Origin: Sphingobium indicum BiD32
GTDB taxonomy: Bacteria; Pseudomonadota; Alphaproteobacteria; Sphingomonadales; Sphingomonadaceae
Length of the DNA: 33,380 bases
Assembly: GCF_000382885.1 (NCBI RefSeq)
Contig: NZ_CAVK010000012.1
Span: forward strand, 1-33,380
Reading direction: 5' to 3'
Both the position numbers and the translations under genes were made by a program. Shown here piece by piece: positions 7,870-16,673 of the stretch; the first letter of the stretch is position 1; each line of letters opens with the position of its first letter. Below the pieces are notes generated by a model. It saw nothing but the letters and a program-made list of their open reading frames with translations. It had not been told where the DNA came from and did not search any database.

Positions 7870-9112
7870 TCGCCGCACTGTGCTCGCCTCCATGGCGGGG
7901 TTGGCGGCCAGCGCTGTCACCCCGCGCCTGTTCGCGCAGGAGCGGGCGGCGGAAGCCCTGACGTCACTTACCGGCACGGTCGCACCCATCGGCCGCCCCG
8001 AACGCGCCGATCGCCTGATCCGCGCGCAGGCGGCCATGCAGCGCGCCGGGATCGACGCGCTGCTGATCGAGCCCGGCGCGAGCCTTGTCTATTATAGCGG
8101 CGTCCGCTGGTGGCGCAGCGAACGGCTGACCGCCGCGATCATCCCCGCAAGCGGCGCGCCGCTGATCATCTGCCCCTTTTTCGAGAAGCCCTCGATCGAA
8201 GAATCGCTCGGCATCGCGGCGGAGGTGCGCGTCTGGCAGGAACATGAAAGCCCACACGCGCTGATCGCCACTGCCCTGAAGGAACGCGGGCTGGCGCGTG
8301 GCCGCATCGGTATAGAGGAGACCGTGCGCTATTTCGCCGTCGATGGCCTGAAAGCCGCACTCCCCGGCGCGAACCTGATCCCCGACAGCGTCACCCGCAC
8401 CCTGCGGATGCGCAAGACGCCCGCCGAAATCGCATTGATGCAGACCGCCGCCGACGTCACCATGGCCGCCTATCGCTGGACCTACCCCCAGGTGAAGGCG
8501 GGCATGACCCCCGCCGACATCGCCGCGCTGATGACCGCCGCGACGACAACGCTGGGCGGCAAGCCCGAATTCAATCTCGTACTAGTCGGCGAAGCGGCCG
8601 CCTATCCCCATGGCTCCGGCAAGCCGCAGGCGGTGCGCGCGGGTGAGGTGGTGCTGATGGACTGCGGCTGCACGGTCGGCGATTACCAGTCCGACATCAG
8701 CCGCACCTTCGTCCACGGCGCGACGCCCACCGCGCAACAGCGCAAGGTCTGGAACGACGTGTCGCGCGGCCAAAGCATCGCGATCAAGGCTGCCAAGCTC
8801 GGCGCACCCGCCGGCTCGGTCGATGACGCGGTGCGCGGCTGGTATGCAACACAGGGCTATGGCCCCGGCTACGCACTCCCCGGCCTGTCCCACCGCACCG
8901 GCCACGGCATCGGCATGGAGGGGCATGAGCCGGTCAACCTGGTCCATGGCGAAACCACCAAGCTGGACGTCGGCATGTGCTTTTCCAACGAACCGGGTCT
9001 GTATCTGCCGGGCGTGATGGGCGTCCGCATGGAGGATTGCTTCCACATGACCGCGCGGGGACCGGTGTGGTTCTCCAAACTGCCAGTGTCGATCGAGGAC
9101 CCGATCGGGTAA
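7856..9112 (+). CDS. Exported M24-family metallopeptidase (Xaa-Pro dipeptidase type)
   Basis: M24 peptidases use two metal ions and the pita-bread fold to cleave Xaa-Pro bonds. This 418-residue protein has an N-terminal twin-arginine-type signal ([17 protein letters not shown], about 5-21) with likely cleavage near LFA-Q, so it is probably exported folded to the periplasm. All five metal ligands are present: Asp269 (LMDCG), Asp280 (SDISRTF), His350 (TGHGIGMEGHE), Glu379 (SNEPG) and Glu393 (RMEDC). The N-terminal creatinase-like domain covers about 45-185. The start overlaps the GST gene by 14 bases, making a three-gene coupled run from 6533. The physiological peptide is unknown. Confidence 0.93.
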   Translation: MLTPDRRTVLASMAGLAASAVTPRLFAQERAAEALTSLTGTVAPIGRPERADRLIRAQAAMQRAGIDALLIEPGASLVYYSGVRWWRSERLTAAIIPASGAPLIICPFFEKPSIEESLGIAAEVRVWQEHESPHALIATALKERGLARGRIGIEETVRYFAVDGLKAALPGANLIPDSVTRTLRMRKTPAEIALMQTAADVTMAAYRWTYPQVKAGMTPADIAALMTAATTTLGGKPEFNLVLVGEAAAYPHGSGKPQAVRAGEVVLMDCGCTVGDYQSDISRTFVHGATPTAQQRKVWNDVSRGQSIAIKAAKLGAPAGSVDDAVRGWYATQGYGPGYALPGLSHRTGHGIGMEGHEPVNLVHGETTKLDVGMCFSNEPGLYLPGVMGVRMEDCFHMTARGPVWFSKLPVSIEDPIG

Positions 9113-9165
9113 TTCCTCCTCGGCAAAGCAGAGCAATTGCATGTGACTTTTCGTTATTCTTTCAA

Positions 9166-9255
9166 CGTCATCCTGAACTTGTTTCAGGATCCATCGCGCC
9201 CCAAAAGCCAACAATCGTGACGAGAAATGGATGCTGAAACAAGTTCAGCATGACG
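9166..9255. repeat. Fold-back repeat (CCTGAACTTGTTTCAGG type)
   Basis: The left arm CGTCATCCTGAACTTGTTTC.. (9166-9194) and the right arm ..GAAACAAGTTCAGCATGACG (9227-9255) are inverted copies around a 32-base spacer. Each arm is itself a small hairpin: TCCTGAA/TTCAGGA on the left and TGCTGAA/TTCAGCA on the right. The change that would break pairing is matched within each arm. I recall this repeat type as frequent between genes in sphingomonads and other alphaproteobacteria. Confidence 0.85.
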
Positions 9256-9340
9256 AAGTAAAATGAGATGCGGCCTATATGCGATAGCCCTGCCCGGCAT
9301 TGGAAGGGATCGTTCATCTTGTCGCTGCGTCCGGTCGCTG

Positions 9341-9387
9341 CCCCCTCCGCCAGGGCTACGCCCCGGCACCTCCCCGTACCGGGGAGG
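9341..9387. repeat. Diverged single unit of the structured repeat family
   Basis: The order of blocks matches 1-55 and 6429-6476. CCCCCTCCGCCA (9341-9352) corresponds to ACCCCTCCGTCA. Then come GGGC-TAC-GCCC (9353-9363) and CCTCCCCG-TAC-CGGGGAGG (9369-9387). Both stems are perfectly paired although their sequences differ from the other copies. The unit lies about 55 bases upstream of alaS. Confidence 0.7.
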
Positions 9388-9441
9388 AAAAGCCGAAAAG
9401 CCCCGCTTGTGCGGCGGGCCGCTTCCCACTAAATCGCCCCC

Positions 9442-12099
9442 ATGACATCGACCAACGACATTCGCCGCTCCTTCCTCGACTATTTCGGGGCCAACGGCCA
9501 CACCATCGTCCCGTCCGCGCCGCTGGTGCCGCACAACGACCCGACTTTGATGTTCGTCAATGCGGGGATGGTGCCGTTCAAGAATGTCTTTACCGGGCTT
9601 GAAACCCGCCCCTACAAGACCGCGACGTCAAGCCAGAAGTCGGTTCGCGCGGGCGGCAAGCATAATGATCTCGACAATGTCGGCTATACCGCGCGCCACC
9701 ATACTTTCTTTGAAATGCTGGGCAATTTCAGCTTCGGCGACTATTTCAAGGAACAGGCGATCAGCCATGCCTGGACCCTGCTGACCAGGGAATGGGAGCT
9801 TCCGGCCGAGAAGCTGACCGCAACCGTCTATCACACGGACGACGAGGCGTTCGACCTGTGGCGCAAGATCGCCGGCCTGCCCGAAGAACGCATCATCCGC
9901 ATCCCGACCAAGGATAATTTCTGGGCGATGGGCGACAGCGGGCCGTGTGGTCCCTGTTCGGAAATCTTTTACGACCATGGCGACCATATCTGGGGCGGCC
10001 CTCCCGGTTCGCCGGAAGAGGATGGCGATCGCTTCGTCGAAATCTGGAACCTTGTGTTCATGCAATATGAGCAGGAAGCCAATGAGATCGTCAGCGAACT
10101 GCCCAAGCCAAGCATCGATACCGGCATGGGACTGGAGCGCATCGCCGCCGTCATGCAGGGCGTGCATAACAATTATGATACCGACACGTTCAGGGCGCTG
10201 ATCGCCGAAAGCGGCGCGATCACCAGGACTGCGACGGATGGCGACCATCAGGCCAGCCACCGCGTCATCGCCGATCATCTCCGCTCGACCAGCTTCCTGA
10301 TTGCCGACGGCGTGCTGCCCGCGAACGAGGGCCGCGGCTATGTGCTGCGCCGCATCATGCGCCGCGCCATGCGCCATGCGCACATCATCGGTGCCAAGGA
10401 CCCGTTGATGTATCGCCTGGTCGGCAGCCTCGTCTCCGAAATGGGCGGCGCCTATCCCGAACTGGTCCGCGCCCAGCCGCTGATCGAGGAAACGCTGCTG
10501 CGCGAGGAAACCCGTTTCCGCAAGACGCTGGAAAACGGCCTGCGCCTGCTCGATGAAGCGACGACCGGCATGGTCGAAGGCGGCACGCTGCCCGGCGAAA
10601 CCGCGTTCAAACTCTATGACACTTACGGCTTCCCCTATGACCTGACCGAGGACGCGCTGCGCACCCAGGGTCTGGGCGTGGACCGCGCCGGTTTCGACGC
10701 CGCCATGGCCGAACAGAAAGCTGCCGCCCGCGCCGCCTGGAAAGGATCGGGCGAAAAAGCGTCGGACGAAATCTGGTACGACATCGCCGAAACCCTCGGC
10801 AGCACCGAATTTGTCGGTTACGCCTCGACCAAAGGCGAAGGCGAAGTACTGGCCATCGTCAAGGACGGCGCGCGCGTTGATAGCGCGACGGTCGGCGATA
10901 GCGTCGCCATCATTACCAACCAGACGCCTTTCTATGGCGAAAGCGGCGGCCAGAATGGCGACGCGGGGACGATTACCTCGCTCGGTGGCCTGACGGCGCA
11001 AGTGGCGGACACGTCCAAGCCGCTGGGCCGCCTCCACGCGCATCAGGCAGTGATCAGCGCGGGCAGCGTCAAGGTCGGCGACACCGTCAACCTGACCGTG
11101 GATGTCGAGCGCCGCGACCGCATCCGCGCCAACCACAGCGCCACCCACTTGCTCCACGCAGCGCTGCGCAAGGAACTGGGCGCGCATGTAACGCAAAAGG
11201 GGAGCATGGTTGCGGCCGAACGGCTGCGCTTCGACTTCTCGCACCCCGAAGCCCTGACCCACGCCCAGATCGCCAAGGTCGAGGCGGATGTGAACGCGCA
11301 GATCCGCCATAACGAGGAGGTCACGACCCGCCTCATGACGCCCGACGACGCGATTGCGGCGGGCGCGATGGCGCTGTTCGGCGAGAAATATGGCGACGAA
11401 GTCCGCGTTCTTTCCATGGGGAAGGGCGACGATCTTCATTATTCGGTCGAACTGTGCGGCGGCACCCATGTCCGCGCGACCGGCGACATCGCCCTGCTCA
11501 AGATCGTGTCGGAAAGTGCCGTCTCCAGCGGCGTCCGCCGGATCGAGGCACTGACCGGCGAGGCCGCACGCCTCTGGCTGGTCGATCGTGAGGACAGACT
11601 GCGCCAGTCCGCTGCCACGCTCAAGACGTCGCCCGAAGATGTGCCCGCGCGCATCGCCGCGCTGGTGGAACAGAGCCGCAGGCTGGAGCGGGAACTGGCC
11701 GAAGCGAAGAAAGCGCTGGCGCTGGGCGGCAGTGCGTCGGGCGCGGCGCCTGCTGGCCCGGAACAGGTGGGCAGCATCAGCTTCATGGCGCAGGTCATCG
11801 ACGGCCTCGACCCCAAGGAATTGCGCGGGATCGTAGACGGCAACAAGAAAGCGCTGGGCAGCGGCGTGTCGGCGATCGTCGCTATGGTCGATGGCCGCGC
11901 GACCATTGCCGTGGGCGTTACCGACGATCTGATCGGCACGATCAGCGCGGTCGATCTCGTCCGCGTTGGCGTGGAAGCGCTGGGCGGCAAGGGTGGCGGC
12001 GGCCGCCCCGACATGGCGCAGGGCGGCGGGCCGGACGGGGACAAGGCGACGGCAGCGATAGACGCAGTCAAGGCCCGACTTGCGGGGAGTCCCGGCTAA
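9442..12099 (+). CDS. alaS: Alanine--tRNA ligase
   Basis: AlaRS charges tRNA-Ala and edits mischarged Ser and Gly. The 885-residue length is standard. The class II catalytic core is at the N-terminus ([20 protein letters not shown], then [16 protein letters not shown], and [12 protein letters not shown] at about 170). The editing domain has the zinc ligands in [10 protein letters not shown] (about 565-573) and CGGTH (about 672). The C-terminal oligomerisation and DHHA1 region ends with the glycine-rich [16 protein letters not shown] (about 847-862). No motif is missing. hflX begins 4 bases after the stop, so the two are probably cotranscribed. Confidence 0.98.
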   Translation: MTSTNDIRRSFLDYFGANGHTIVPSAPLVPHNDPTLMFVNAGMVPFKNVFTGLETRPYKTATSSQKSVRAGGKHNDLDNVGYTARHHTFFEMLGNFSFGDYFKEQAISHAWTLLTREWELPAEKLTATVYHTDDEAFDLWRKIAGLPEERIIRIPTKDNFWAMGDSGPCGPCSEIFYDHGDHIWGGPPGSPEEDGDRFVEIWNLVFMQYEQEANEIVSELPKPSIDTGMGLERIAAVMQGVHNNYDTDTFRALIAESGAITRTATDGDHQASHRVIADHLRSTSFLIADGVLPANEGRGYVLRRIMRRAMRHAHIIGAKDPLMYRLVGSLVSEMGGAYPELVRAQPLIEETLLREETRFRKTLENGLRLLDEATTGMVEGGTLPGETAFKLYDTYGFPYDLTEDALRTQGLGVDRAGFDAAMAEQKAAARAAWKGSGEKASDEIWYDIAETLGSTEFVGYASTKGEGEVLAIVKDGARVDSATVGDSVAIITNQTPFYGESGGQNGDAGTITSLGGLTAQVADTSKPLGRLHAHQAVISAGSVKVGDTVNLTVDVERRDRIRANHSATHLLHAALRKELGAHVTQKGSMVAAERLRFDFSHPEALTHAQIAKVEADVNAQIRHNEEVTTRLMTPDDAIAAGAMALFGEKYGDEVRVLSMGKGDDLHYSVELCGGTHVRATGDIALLKIVSESAVSSGVRRIEALTGEAARLWLVDREDRLRQSAATLKTSPEDVPARIAALVEQSRRLERELAEAKKALALGGSASGAAPAGPEQVGSISFMAQVIDGLDPKELRGIVDGNKKALGSGVSAIVAMVDGRATIAVGVTDDLIGTISAVDLVRVGVEALGGKGGGGRPDMAQGGGPDGDKATAAIDAVKARLAGSPG

Positions 12100-12103
12100 C
12101 CTC

Positions 12104-13438
12104 ATGGCGATATTCAACCGCGACTCCGACGATGAAGTGGCACGCGGAGCGCGCGCCGTTGTTGTCCACGCCGAAACCCACGGGCTGGAACGCCGGGACA
12201 GCGACGCAAGACTGGAGGAAGCGCGCGGGCTGGCGCTGGCCATCGGCATCGACGTGCGCGCGGGGCAGGCGTTCCGCGTCCGCGACCGCAAGCCCGCCAC
12301 CCTGTTCGGCAGCGGTCAGGTGGACCAGATCGCCACGCTGGTCGTTCAAGAGGAGGCCGAACTGGTCATCGTCGACAATGCCCTGTCGCCGGTCCAGCAG
12401 AGCAATCTGGAAAAGGCAGTAGGCGCGAAGGTGATCGACCGCACCGGGCTTATTCTGGAAATCTTCGGCGAACGCGCGGCGACCAATGAAGGCCGTCTCC
12501 AGGTCGAACTCGCCCATCTCGATTATCAGGCGGGGCGGCTGGTGCGCAGCTGGACCCATTTGGAACGGCAGCGCGGCGGATTCGGCTTCCTCGGCGGTCC
12601 GGGCGAAACCCAGATCGAGGCGGACCGGCGGATGATCCGTGACCGCATGGCCAAGATCCGCAAGGAACTGGAGCAGGTCACCCGCACCCGCGGCCTCCAC
12701 CGCGCCCGGCGGCAACGCGCGCCTTGGCCGGTGATCGCGCTGGTCGGCTATACCAATGCCGGAAAATCCACGCTTTTCAATCGCCTGACCGGGGCTGACG
12801 TCATGGCGGAAGACCTGCTCTTCGCCACGCTCGATCCCACCATGCGCCAGATCGCGCTGCCCGGTCTCGACAAGGCGATCCTGTCCGACACGGTCGGCTT
12901 CGTCTCCGACCTGCCGACCCAGCTCATCGCCGCCTTCCGCGCGACGCTGGAAGAAGTGCTGTCCGCCGACCTCATCGTCCATGTCCGCGACATCGCGCAC
13001 CCGGACAGCGACGCCCAGCGCGACGATGTGCTGGACGTGCTGAGTGAGCTTGGCGTGGCCGGGGAGGGCGCGCTGGACCGTGCCGAGGGCGAACCGGCCG
13101 CCCCACCGATCATCGAGGCATGGAACAAGCTAGACCTGCTCGACCCGGAAGCCGAAGCACTGGCCCGCGAAACCGCGTCCCGCCGCGATGATGTCGTGAT
13201 TCTCTCGGCACTGACGGGGGAGGGCGTGCCCGACCTGCAACGCGCGATCAGCGCCAAAATGACCGCCGGTGCCAAAGTCTATGGCCTGCGCATCGCAGCC
13301 GCCGACGGCGCGGCACTGGCCTGGCTCCACGAACATGGCGAAGTGTTGACCAGCGACGCGCAAGGCGAGGAAACCCGCGTCGAAGTGCGCTTGTCGGATG
13401 CGGCGTTCGCGCGGTTCGGGAAGCGCGGGCAGGGGTAG
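12104..13438 (+). CDS. hflX: GTPase HflX
   Basis: HflX is a ribosome-associated GTPase that splits stalled or hibernating 70S ribosomes under stress. The 444-residue protein has the N-terminal HflX domain (with LFGSGQVDQI and the conserved VIDRTGLILEIFGERAATNE), a helical linker with the GGPGETQIEADRR motif, and a G domain. The G motifs are GYTNAGKS (G1, about 215-222), LFATLDPT (G2), DTVGF (G3) and NKLD (G4). ATG 12104 lies 4 bases after the alaS stop and is preferred to an in-frame TTG at 12080 inside alaS. hflX often follows hfq in alphaproteobacteria, but no hfq is present here. Confidence 0.95.
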   Translation: MAIFNRDSDDEVARGARAVVVHAETHGLERRDSDARLEEARGLALAIGIDVRAGQAFRVRDRKPATLFGSGQVDQIATLVVQEEAELVIVDNALSPVQQSNLEKAVGAKVIDRTGLILEIFGERAATNEGRLQVELAHLDYQAGRLVRSWTHLERQRGGFGFLGGPGETQIEADRRMIRDRMAKIRKELEQVTRTRGLHRARRQRAPWPVIALVGYTNAGKSTLFNRLTGADVMAEDLLFATLDPTMRQIALPGLDKAILSDTVGFVSDLPTQLIAAFRATLEEVLSADLIVHVRDIAHPDSDAQRDDVLDVLSELGVAGEGALDRAEGEPAAPPIIEAWNKLDLLDPEAEALARETASRRDDVVILSALTGEGVPDLQRAISAKMTAGAKVYGLRIAAADGAALAWLHEHGEVLTSDAQGEETRVEVRLSDAAFARFGKRGQG

Positions 13439-13450
13439 GGACTGGCCCTC

Positions 13451-13993
13451 TTACGCCAGCGCTTTTTCCACGACCCCTACAGCCTGCTTCAGCGCGTCTG
13501 CGCGGTCGCAGCCATGGCCGCATTTTTCCTGCTGATACTCCAATTTGTGCAGGATATTGCGGGCGGCATCGACATTGCCGAGACGGATTTCCGCGATCGC
13601 CAGCCCAGACATCGCACCGGGATGACCATTGCGGCCGCGATAGAGGCTCTGTTCAAAATAGCGCCGCGCCGCTGCGGCTTCGCCCAGGCCCAGCTTGGCC
13701 ACGCCCTTGAGGAAACGCGCCTGACGGCTGGGCGTTTCGCCGATCACAGTCGCGAGCAGGCTGTCAGCCTGCACAAAATCGCCCGACGCGATCAACTGCT
13801 GCGCCTGCTGCAAGTCCGACGCCGCGCCGGAATGACTGCTGCGGAAATTGTCCGGGCCAAAACCGGTTACCGGTATGACGCCCATCGGGCTGGCGGTGTT
13901 GAAATGAATACCCGAAATGCCAGTGCCATTCTGCTGGGCATAGGCTGGCATAGCTACAGCGCACAGGAGCGGGAGAAGGATAGTCAGACGCAT
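13451..13993 (-). CDS. Secreted tetratricopeptide-like protein
   Basis: The 180-residue product starts with a classical signal peptide (MRLTILLPLLCAVAMPAYAQ, cleavage after AYA), so it is probably periplasmic. A Gly/Asn-rich stretch is followed by helical TPR-like pairs from about residue 60 (DLQQAQQLIASGDFVQADSL, then the segments beginning ARFLKGVAKLGLGEAA and GLAIAEIRLGNVDAARN). A CGHGC pair near the C-terminus might form a disulphide. The ATG at 13993 is supported by GGAGGAA six bases upstream; an ATG five codons earlier lacks a site. It converges on hflX with a 12-base gap. The specific function is unknown; TPR proteins generally mediate protein contacts. Confidence 0.85.
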   Translation of the reverse strand: MRLTILLPLLCAVAMPAYAQQNGTGISGIHFNTASPMGVIPVTGFGPDNFRSSHSGAASDLQQAQQLIASGDFVQADSLLATVIGETPSRQARFLKGVAKLGLGEAAAARRYFEQSLYRGRNGHPGAMSGLAIAEIRLGNVDAARNILHKLEYQQEKCGHGCDRADALKQAVGVVEKALA

Positions 13994-14106
13994 CGCGGGT
14001 TCCTCCATCTGATCGGTGGAGGAAAGCTATGGTGTTTGCAGGTACTTGTCAAATTTAGGTTTCAATTCTGAACCTTGTCTGAAATATGTCTGGAGATCGG
14101 TCCCCC

Positions 14107-14586
14107 TCACAACGCCCGAAACATCACCAGCGCGTCCACATCTCCCAACCCCGGATGCGCAAACGCGCCCGGCAGTCGCCCGACCACGGCAAAGCCCATG
14201 ACCTGCCACAAGGCCACCGCGCGGACATTGCTCGCCACCACGAAGTTGAACTGCATCGCGCGGAAGCCCAATTCCCGTGCCAGATCGAGCGAAGCCGCGC
14301 ACATGCGCCGCGCGACGCCGCGTCCGGTTGCGCCCTGTGCCACGACATAGCCCGCATTGGCGACATGCGCGCCGCCACCGCTCTGGTTCGCGCGCACATA
14401 GAAAACGCCCAGCACCGCGCCATCCTCTTCCAGCACGCGCACCGTTCGGTCGGGTGACAGCCAGAGGGAGAGGGCGGTCTGCCGCGTCATGTCGCGCGGG
14501 ATGGCAAGCGTTTCGCCCGCGCGAATCACTGGTTCCAATATCGCCCAGATTGCGTCATGATCGGCGGGCGTAACAGCGCGGATCAA
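14107..14586 (-). CDS. GNAT family N-acetyltransferase
   Basis: GNAT enzymes transfer an acetyl group from acetyl-CoA to an amine. The 159-residue protein has the acetyl-CoA loop QGATGRGVARRM (the QxxGxG/A signature), preceded by the strand VLGVFYVRANQ and followed by the ASNVRAVALWQVMGF segment typical of motif B. The substrate cannot be inferred. I place the start at TTG 14586-14584, which overlaps the mazG stop as TTGA and gives the common N-terminus MIRAVTPADHDAIW. A longer start (TTG at 14619) would extend further into mazG and adds residues unlike the family. It appears translationally coupled to mazG. Confidence 0.87.
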   Translation of the reverse strand: MIRAVTPADHDAIWAILEPVIRAGETLAIPRDMTRQTALSLWLSPDRTVRVLEEDGAVLGVFYVRANQSGGGAHVANAGYVVAQGATGRGVARRMCAASLDLARELGFRAMQFNFVVASNVRAVALWQVMGFAVVGRLPGAFAHPGLGDVDALVMFRAL

Positions 14587-15362
14587 GCGGGGGCTTCGGC
14601 ACGCTTGGCCCGTTGCCAAAGCGCTTCCTTCTCATCGAGCGTCAGGGCGGCAAAAGCGTCCCCGGCAATCTCCTCCATCACCCGGAACCGCCGGTCGAAC
14701 TTGGCATTGCCCCCGCGTAGAGCTACTTCCGGGTCAATCTTCAGATGCCGTGCGAGGTTGACCACCGCGAACAGCAGGTCGCCCACTTCCTCCTCGCGCT
14801 CCGCTGGGGTCGCAGCACCCTGTACCTCGTCCAGTTCCTCGACAATCTTGGCGATCGCGCCGTTCGTATCGGGCCAGTCGAACCCCGTCCGCGCCGCGCG
14901 CTTCTGCAACTTCTCGGCGCGCAGCAATGCGGGCAGGGCGATCGCAACCCCAGCCAGCGCGCTGCTGTCCGGCTCCTTTTCCGCCCGCTCGGCCGCCTTG
15001 ATCGCCTCCCACTGGGCATGGCCATCTTCGCGTTTCGTGCCTTCGCCAAAGACATGCGGATGCCGCCGGATCATCTTCTGGGTGATGCCATCGATCACGT
15101 CTTGCAAACTGAAATGCCCGGCCTGTTCCGCCATGCGGCTATGAAAGGCAACCTGGAGCAACAAGTCGCCCAGTTCATCGCGCAGCGCCGCCATGTCGTT
15201 GCGCTCGATCGCGTCGGCAACCTCATAGGCTTCCTCGATCGTATAGGGCGCGATCGACGCGAAATCCTGTTCGATGTCCCACGGACAGCCCGTATCAGGA
15301 TCACGCAACCGCGCCATGACATTGGCAAGCGGCATAATGTCGGCGGGACTGGCTGTAGGCAT
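14583..15362 (-). CDS. mazG: Nucleoside triphosphate pyrophosphohydrolase MazG
   Basis: MazG hydrolyses (d)NTPs to monophosphates, clearing damaged nucleotides and lowering ppGpp-linked toxicity. The 259-residue, two-domain form is seen. The first domain has DTGCPWDIEQDF (about 23-34), YTIEEAYEVADAI and RDELGDLLLQVAFH, which carry the acidic Mg2+ ligands (EExxE and ExxD). The second domain has VEELDEVQGA and REEEVGDLLFAVVNLARHL. The ATG at 15362 is the natural start. An IS30 element ends about 80 bases upstream, so its native promoter region may have been shortened or replaced. Confidence 0.96.
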   Translation of the reverse strand: MPTASPADIMPLANVMARLRDPDTGCPWDIEQDFASIAPYTIEEAYEVADAIERNDMAALRDELGDLLLQVAFHSRMAEQAGHFSLQDVIDGITQKMIRRHPHVFGEGTKREDGHAQWEAIKAAERAEKEPDSSALAGVAIALPALLRAEKLQKRAARTGFDWPDTNGAIAKIVEELDEVQGAATPAEREEEVGDLLFAVVNLARHLKIDPEVALRGGNAKFDRRFRVMEEIAGDAFAALTLDEKEALWQRAKRAEAPA

Positions 15363-15476
15363 AGGGTAACCTGGGCTGATGGAGAGAAATCAAAAACGGC
15401 GATAGTGGCTCGACAGGGCGTTGGCCAGACGGCGGTTTCGATTTGAAGCGCGACATCCATGGGATGCGTAGCATTT

Positions 15477-15508
15477 CATCCAGGGTGGGGCGAGCCCCAC
15501 CCTGGATG
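15477..15508 (-). terminator. Perfect hairpin after the IS30 transposase
   Basis: A 15-bp perfect inverted repeat (15477-15491 and 15494-15508; core CAGGGTGGGGC/GCCCCACCCTG) with a 2-base spacer lies inside the element, just after the transposase stop. There is no long T-run, but the stem is very GC-rich. It may limit read-through from the transposase into mazG and read-in from outside. Confidence 0.6.
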
Positions 15509-15514
15509 GCAAAT

Positions 15515-16516
15515 CTACCGGGCGTTGAGGAGGGTGATTTGCTCTCCCAGAACGTCATGCGGGGTGCGATAGTTCAGGCACTTGCGAGGGGTGCTGTTGA
15601 TGCGATCAGCAACGGCCTGGATTTCCTTATCCGATAGCAACGCCAGGTCCGTGTCAGACGGCAGGAAGCGCCGTATGCGACCGTTGCTGTTTTCCACGCT
15701 GCCCTTTTGCCAGGGTGCCGATGGCAGGCAGAAATAGCTCGTCATCGCGAGTTTCTTCTGGAGTGTCACAAAGGCAGCAAATTCCGTTCCCCGGTCAAAG
15801 GTGATGCTCTGACGCAGGGAAGGGGGCAGCATGTGCAAGTGGTGCTGGATTCCCGACATGACGCCGGCGGAATGCCGACTGGGATTGCGGGCGAGGATAG
15901 TAAACCGGCTGCGGCGCTCGACCAGCGAGGTGAGGTTGGCTTTGCCATATTCCAACCTGAAGATCATCAGGTCGCCTTCCCAATGACCAAAGCTGCTGCG
16001 ATTACCGATTTCGGAAGGGCGTTTGCCAATGGTGTTGGCCAAAGGGATATGCAGACCGCGGGGCTTGCGCGCATAGCGCTGCCGTCGAGATCGACGGGCA
16101 ACAGGCAGAAGGCGCCACAGGCCCTGGCTTCGTCCGTCCGGCCCATAGACGAACTGGTAGATGGTCTCGTGACAGACGGCTTCACGATTACCGCGATGGC
16201 GTCGAAGGTATCCCGCAATCTGCTCCGGCGACCAGGCTGCTGACAAGCGGTCGGCGATATAGGCGGCAAGCTCGGGCTTTCGGGCGATTTTGCCGCCACG
16301 CACCCGGCGCCTGTCCGCCATCGTTTGTGCGGCCGTTGGAAAATAGCCACGAAACACCGGCTCGTCATCGAGATGCTGATTACGTTTGAGCTCGCGATAG
16401 ATGGTCGAACGATGTCGCTGCAGCGACGCTGCTATCTGATGCACGGACCGCCCGGTTGCAGCCAGTTGATAGATATGTCGCCGCTCATCCAAACCCAGAT
16501 GCTGGTAGCCGTTCAT
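15515..16516 (-). CDS. IS30-family transposase
   Basis: This enzyme cuts and joins the ends of the insertion sequence. The 333-residue protein has an N-terminal helix-turn-helix (LGLDERRHIYQLAATGRSVH, then the segment beginning IAASLQRHRSTIYREL, about 8-43) that would bind the terminal repeats. The DDE catalytic core is intact: Asp182 (GHWEGDL), Asp241 (TFDRGTEFA) and Glu275 (KGSVENSNGRIRRFLP), with the 33-residue D-to-E spacing typical of IS30. The start is one of two adjacent ATGs (16519 or 16516); AGGAAGG is 6 bases from the latter. The frame is unbroken, so the element may still be active. Confidence 0.95.
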   Translation of the reverse strand: MNGYQHLGLDERRHIYQLAATGRSVHQIAASLQRHRSTIYRELKRNQHLDDEPVFRGYFPTAAQTMADRRRVRGGKIARKPELAAYIADRLSAAWSPEQIAGYLRRHRGNREAVCHETIYQFVYGPDGRSQGLWRLLPVARRSRRQRYARKPRGLHIPLANTIGKRPSEIGNRSSFGHWEGDLMIFRLEYGKANLTSLVERRSRFTILARNPSRHSAGVMSGIQHHLHMLPPSLRQSITFDRGTEFAAFVTLQKKLAMTSYFCLPSAPWQKGSVENSNGRIRRFLPSDTDLALLSDKEIQAVADRINSTPRKCLNYRTPHDVLGEQITLLNAR

Positions 16517-16575
16517 CATGTGCCTTCCTGGAAAGGGGATCAAACCCCTATAAATCCTAGGATTTCGCACTTCGA

Positions 16576-16673
16576 TCTAGAATCCACCGACCCGTTGATT
16601 TAAGTACGATAATATATATTATGTTAAATCATATATCATCTGCGCCTATGTTCGGCTCACTGTCGGCTTATCC
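16576..16673. other. AT-rich islet with nested palindromes beside the IS element
   Basis: This 98-base spacer is much richer in A+T than the rest of the window. GATTTAA (16597-16603) and TTAAATC (16624-16630) are inverted copies enclosing a perfect 14-base palindrome ATAATATATATTAT (16609-16622). No gene is present. It follows the stop of the kgtP-like gene on the minus strand and could be its transcription terminator, or an insertion-prone target for the IS30 element. Confidence 0.5.

Larger units (their letters stand above)
9113..9441. other. Repeat-rich intergenic region before alaS
   Basis: This 329-base gap holds no credible gene. It contains the fold-back repeat at 9166-9255 and a diverged single unit of the structured repeat family at 9341-9387. 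The alaS promoter should lie here, but I could not pick convincing boxes. No clear Shine-Dalgarno sequence precedes the alaS ATG. Confidence 0.7.
15443..16575 (-). mobile_element. Complete IS30-family insertion sequence
   Basis: An intact IS30-type transposase is flanked by imperfect terminal inverted repeats. The left repeat is 15443-15471 (core GAAGCGCGACATCC) and the right is 16548-16575, read on the minus strand (core GAAGTGCGAAATCC). They agree at about 20 of 29 positions, and the element of about 1.13 kb has the usual family size. I could not confirm a target-site duplication; the bases just outside (GAT and TCT) do not match, and the ends are uncertain by a few bases. It sits between mazG and the end of the kgtP-like gene. 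Confidence 0.85.

Noticed and set aside
1..9390. The several fold-back repeats read as a CRISPR array
   Set aside because: Copies are few, widely separated, differ in sequence and lack regular spacers; there are no cas genes.
9628..12300. Open frame of 890 codons antisense to alaS
   Set aside because: It is a shadow of codon bias in alaS; the translation has no recognisable motif and crosses the alaS-hflX junction.
15440..16578. Target-site duplication flanking the IS30 element
   Set aside because: The bases next to the estimated ends (GAT on the left, TCT on the right) do not match, and the exact ends are uncertain by a few bases.
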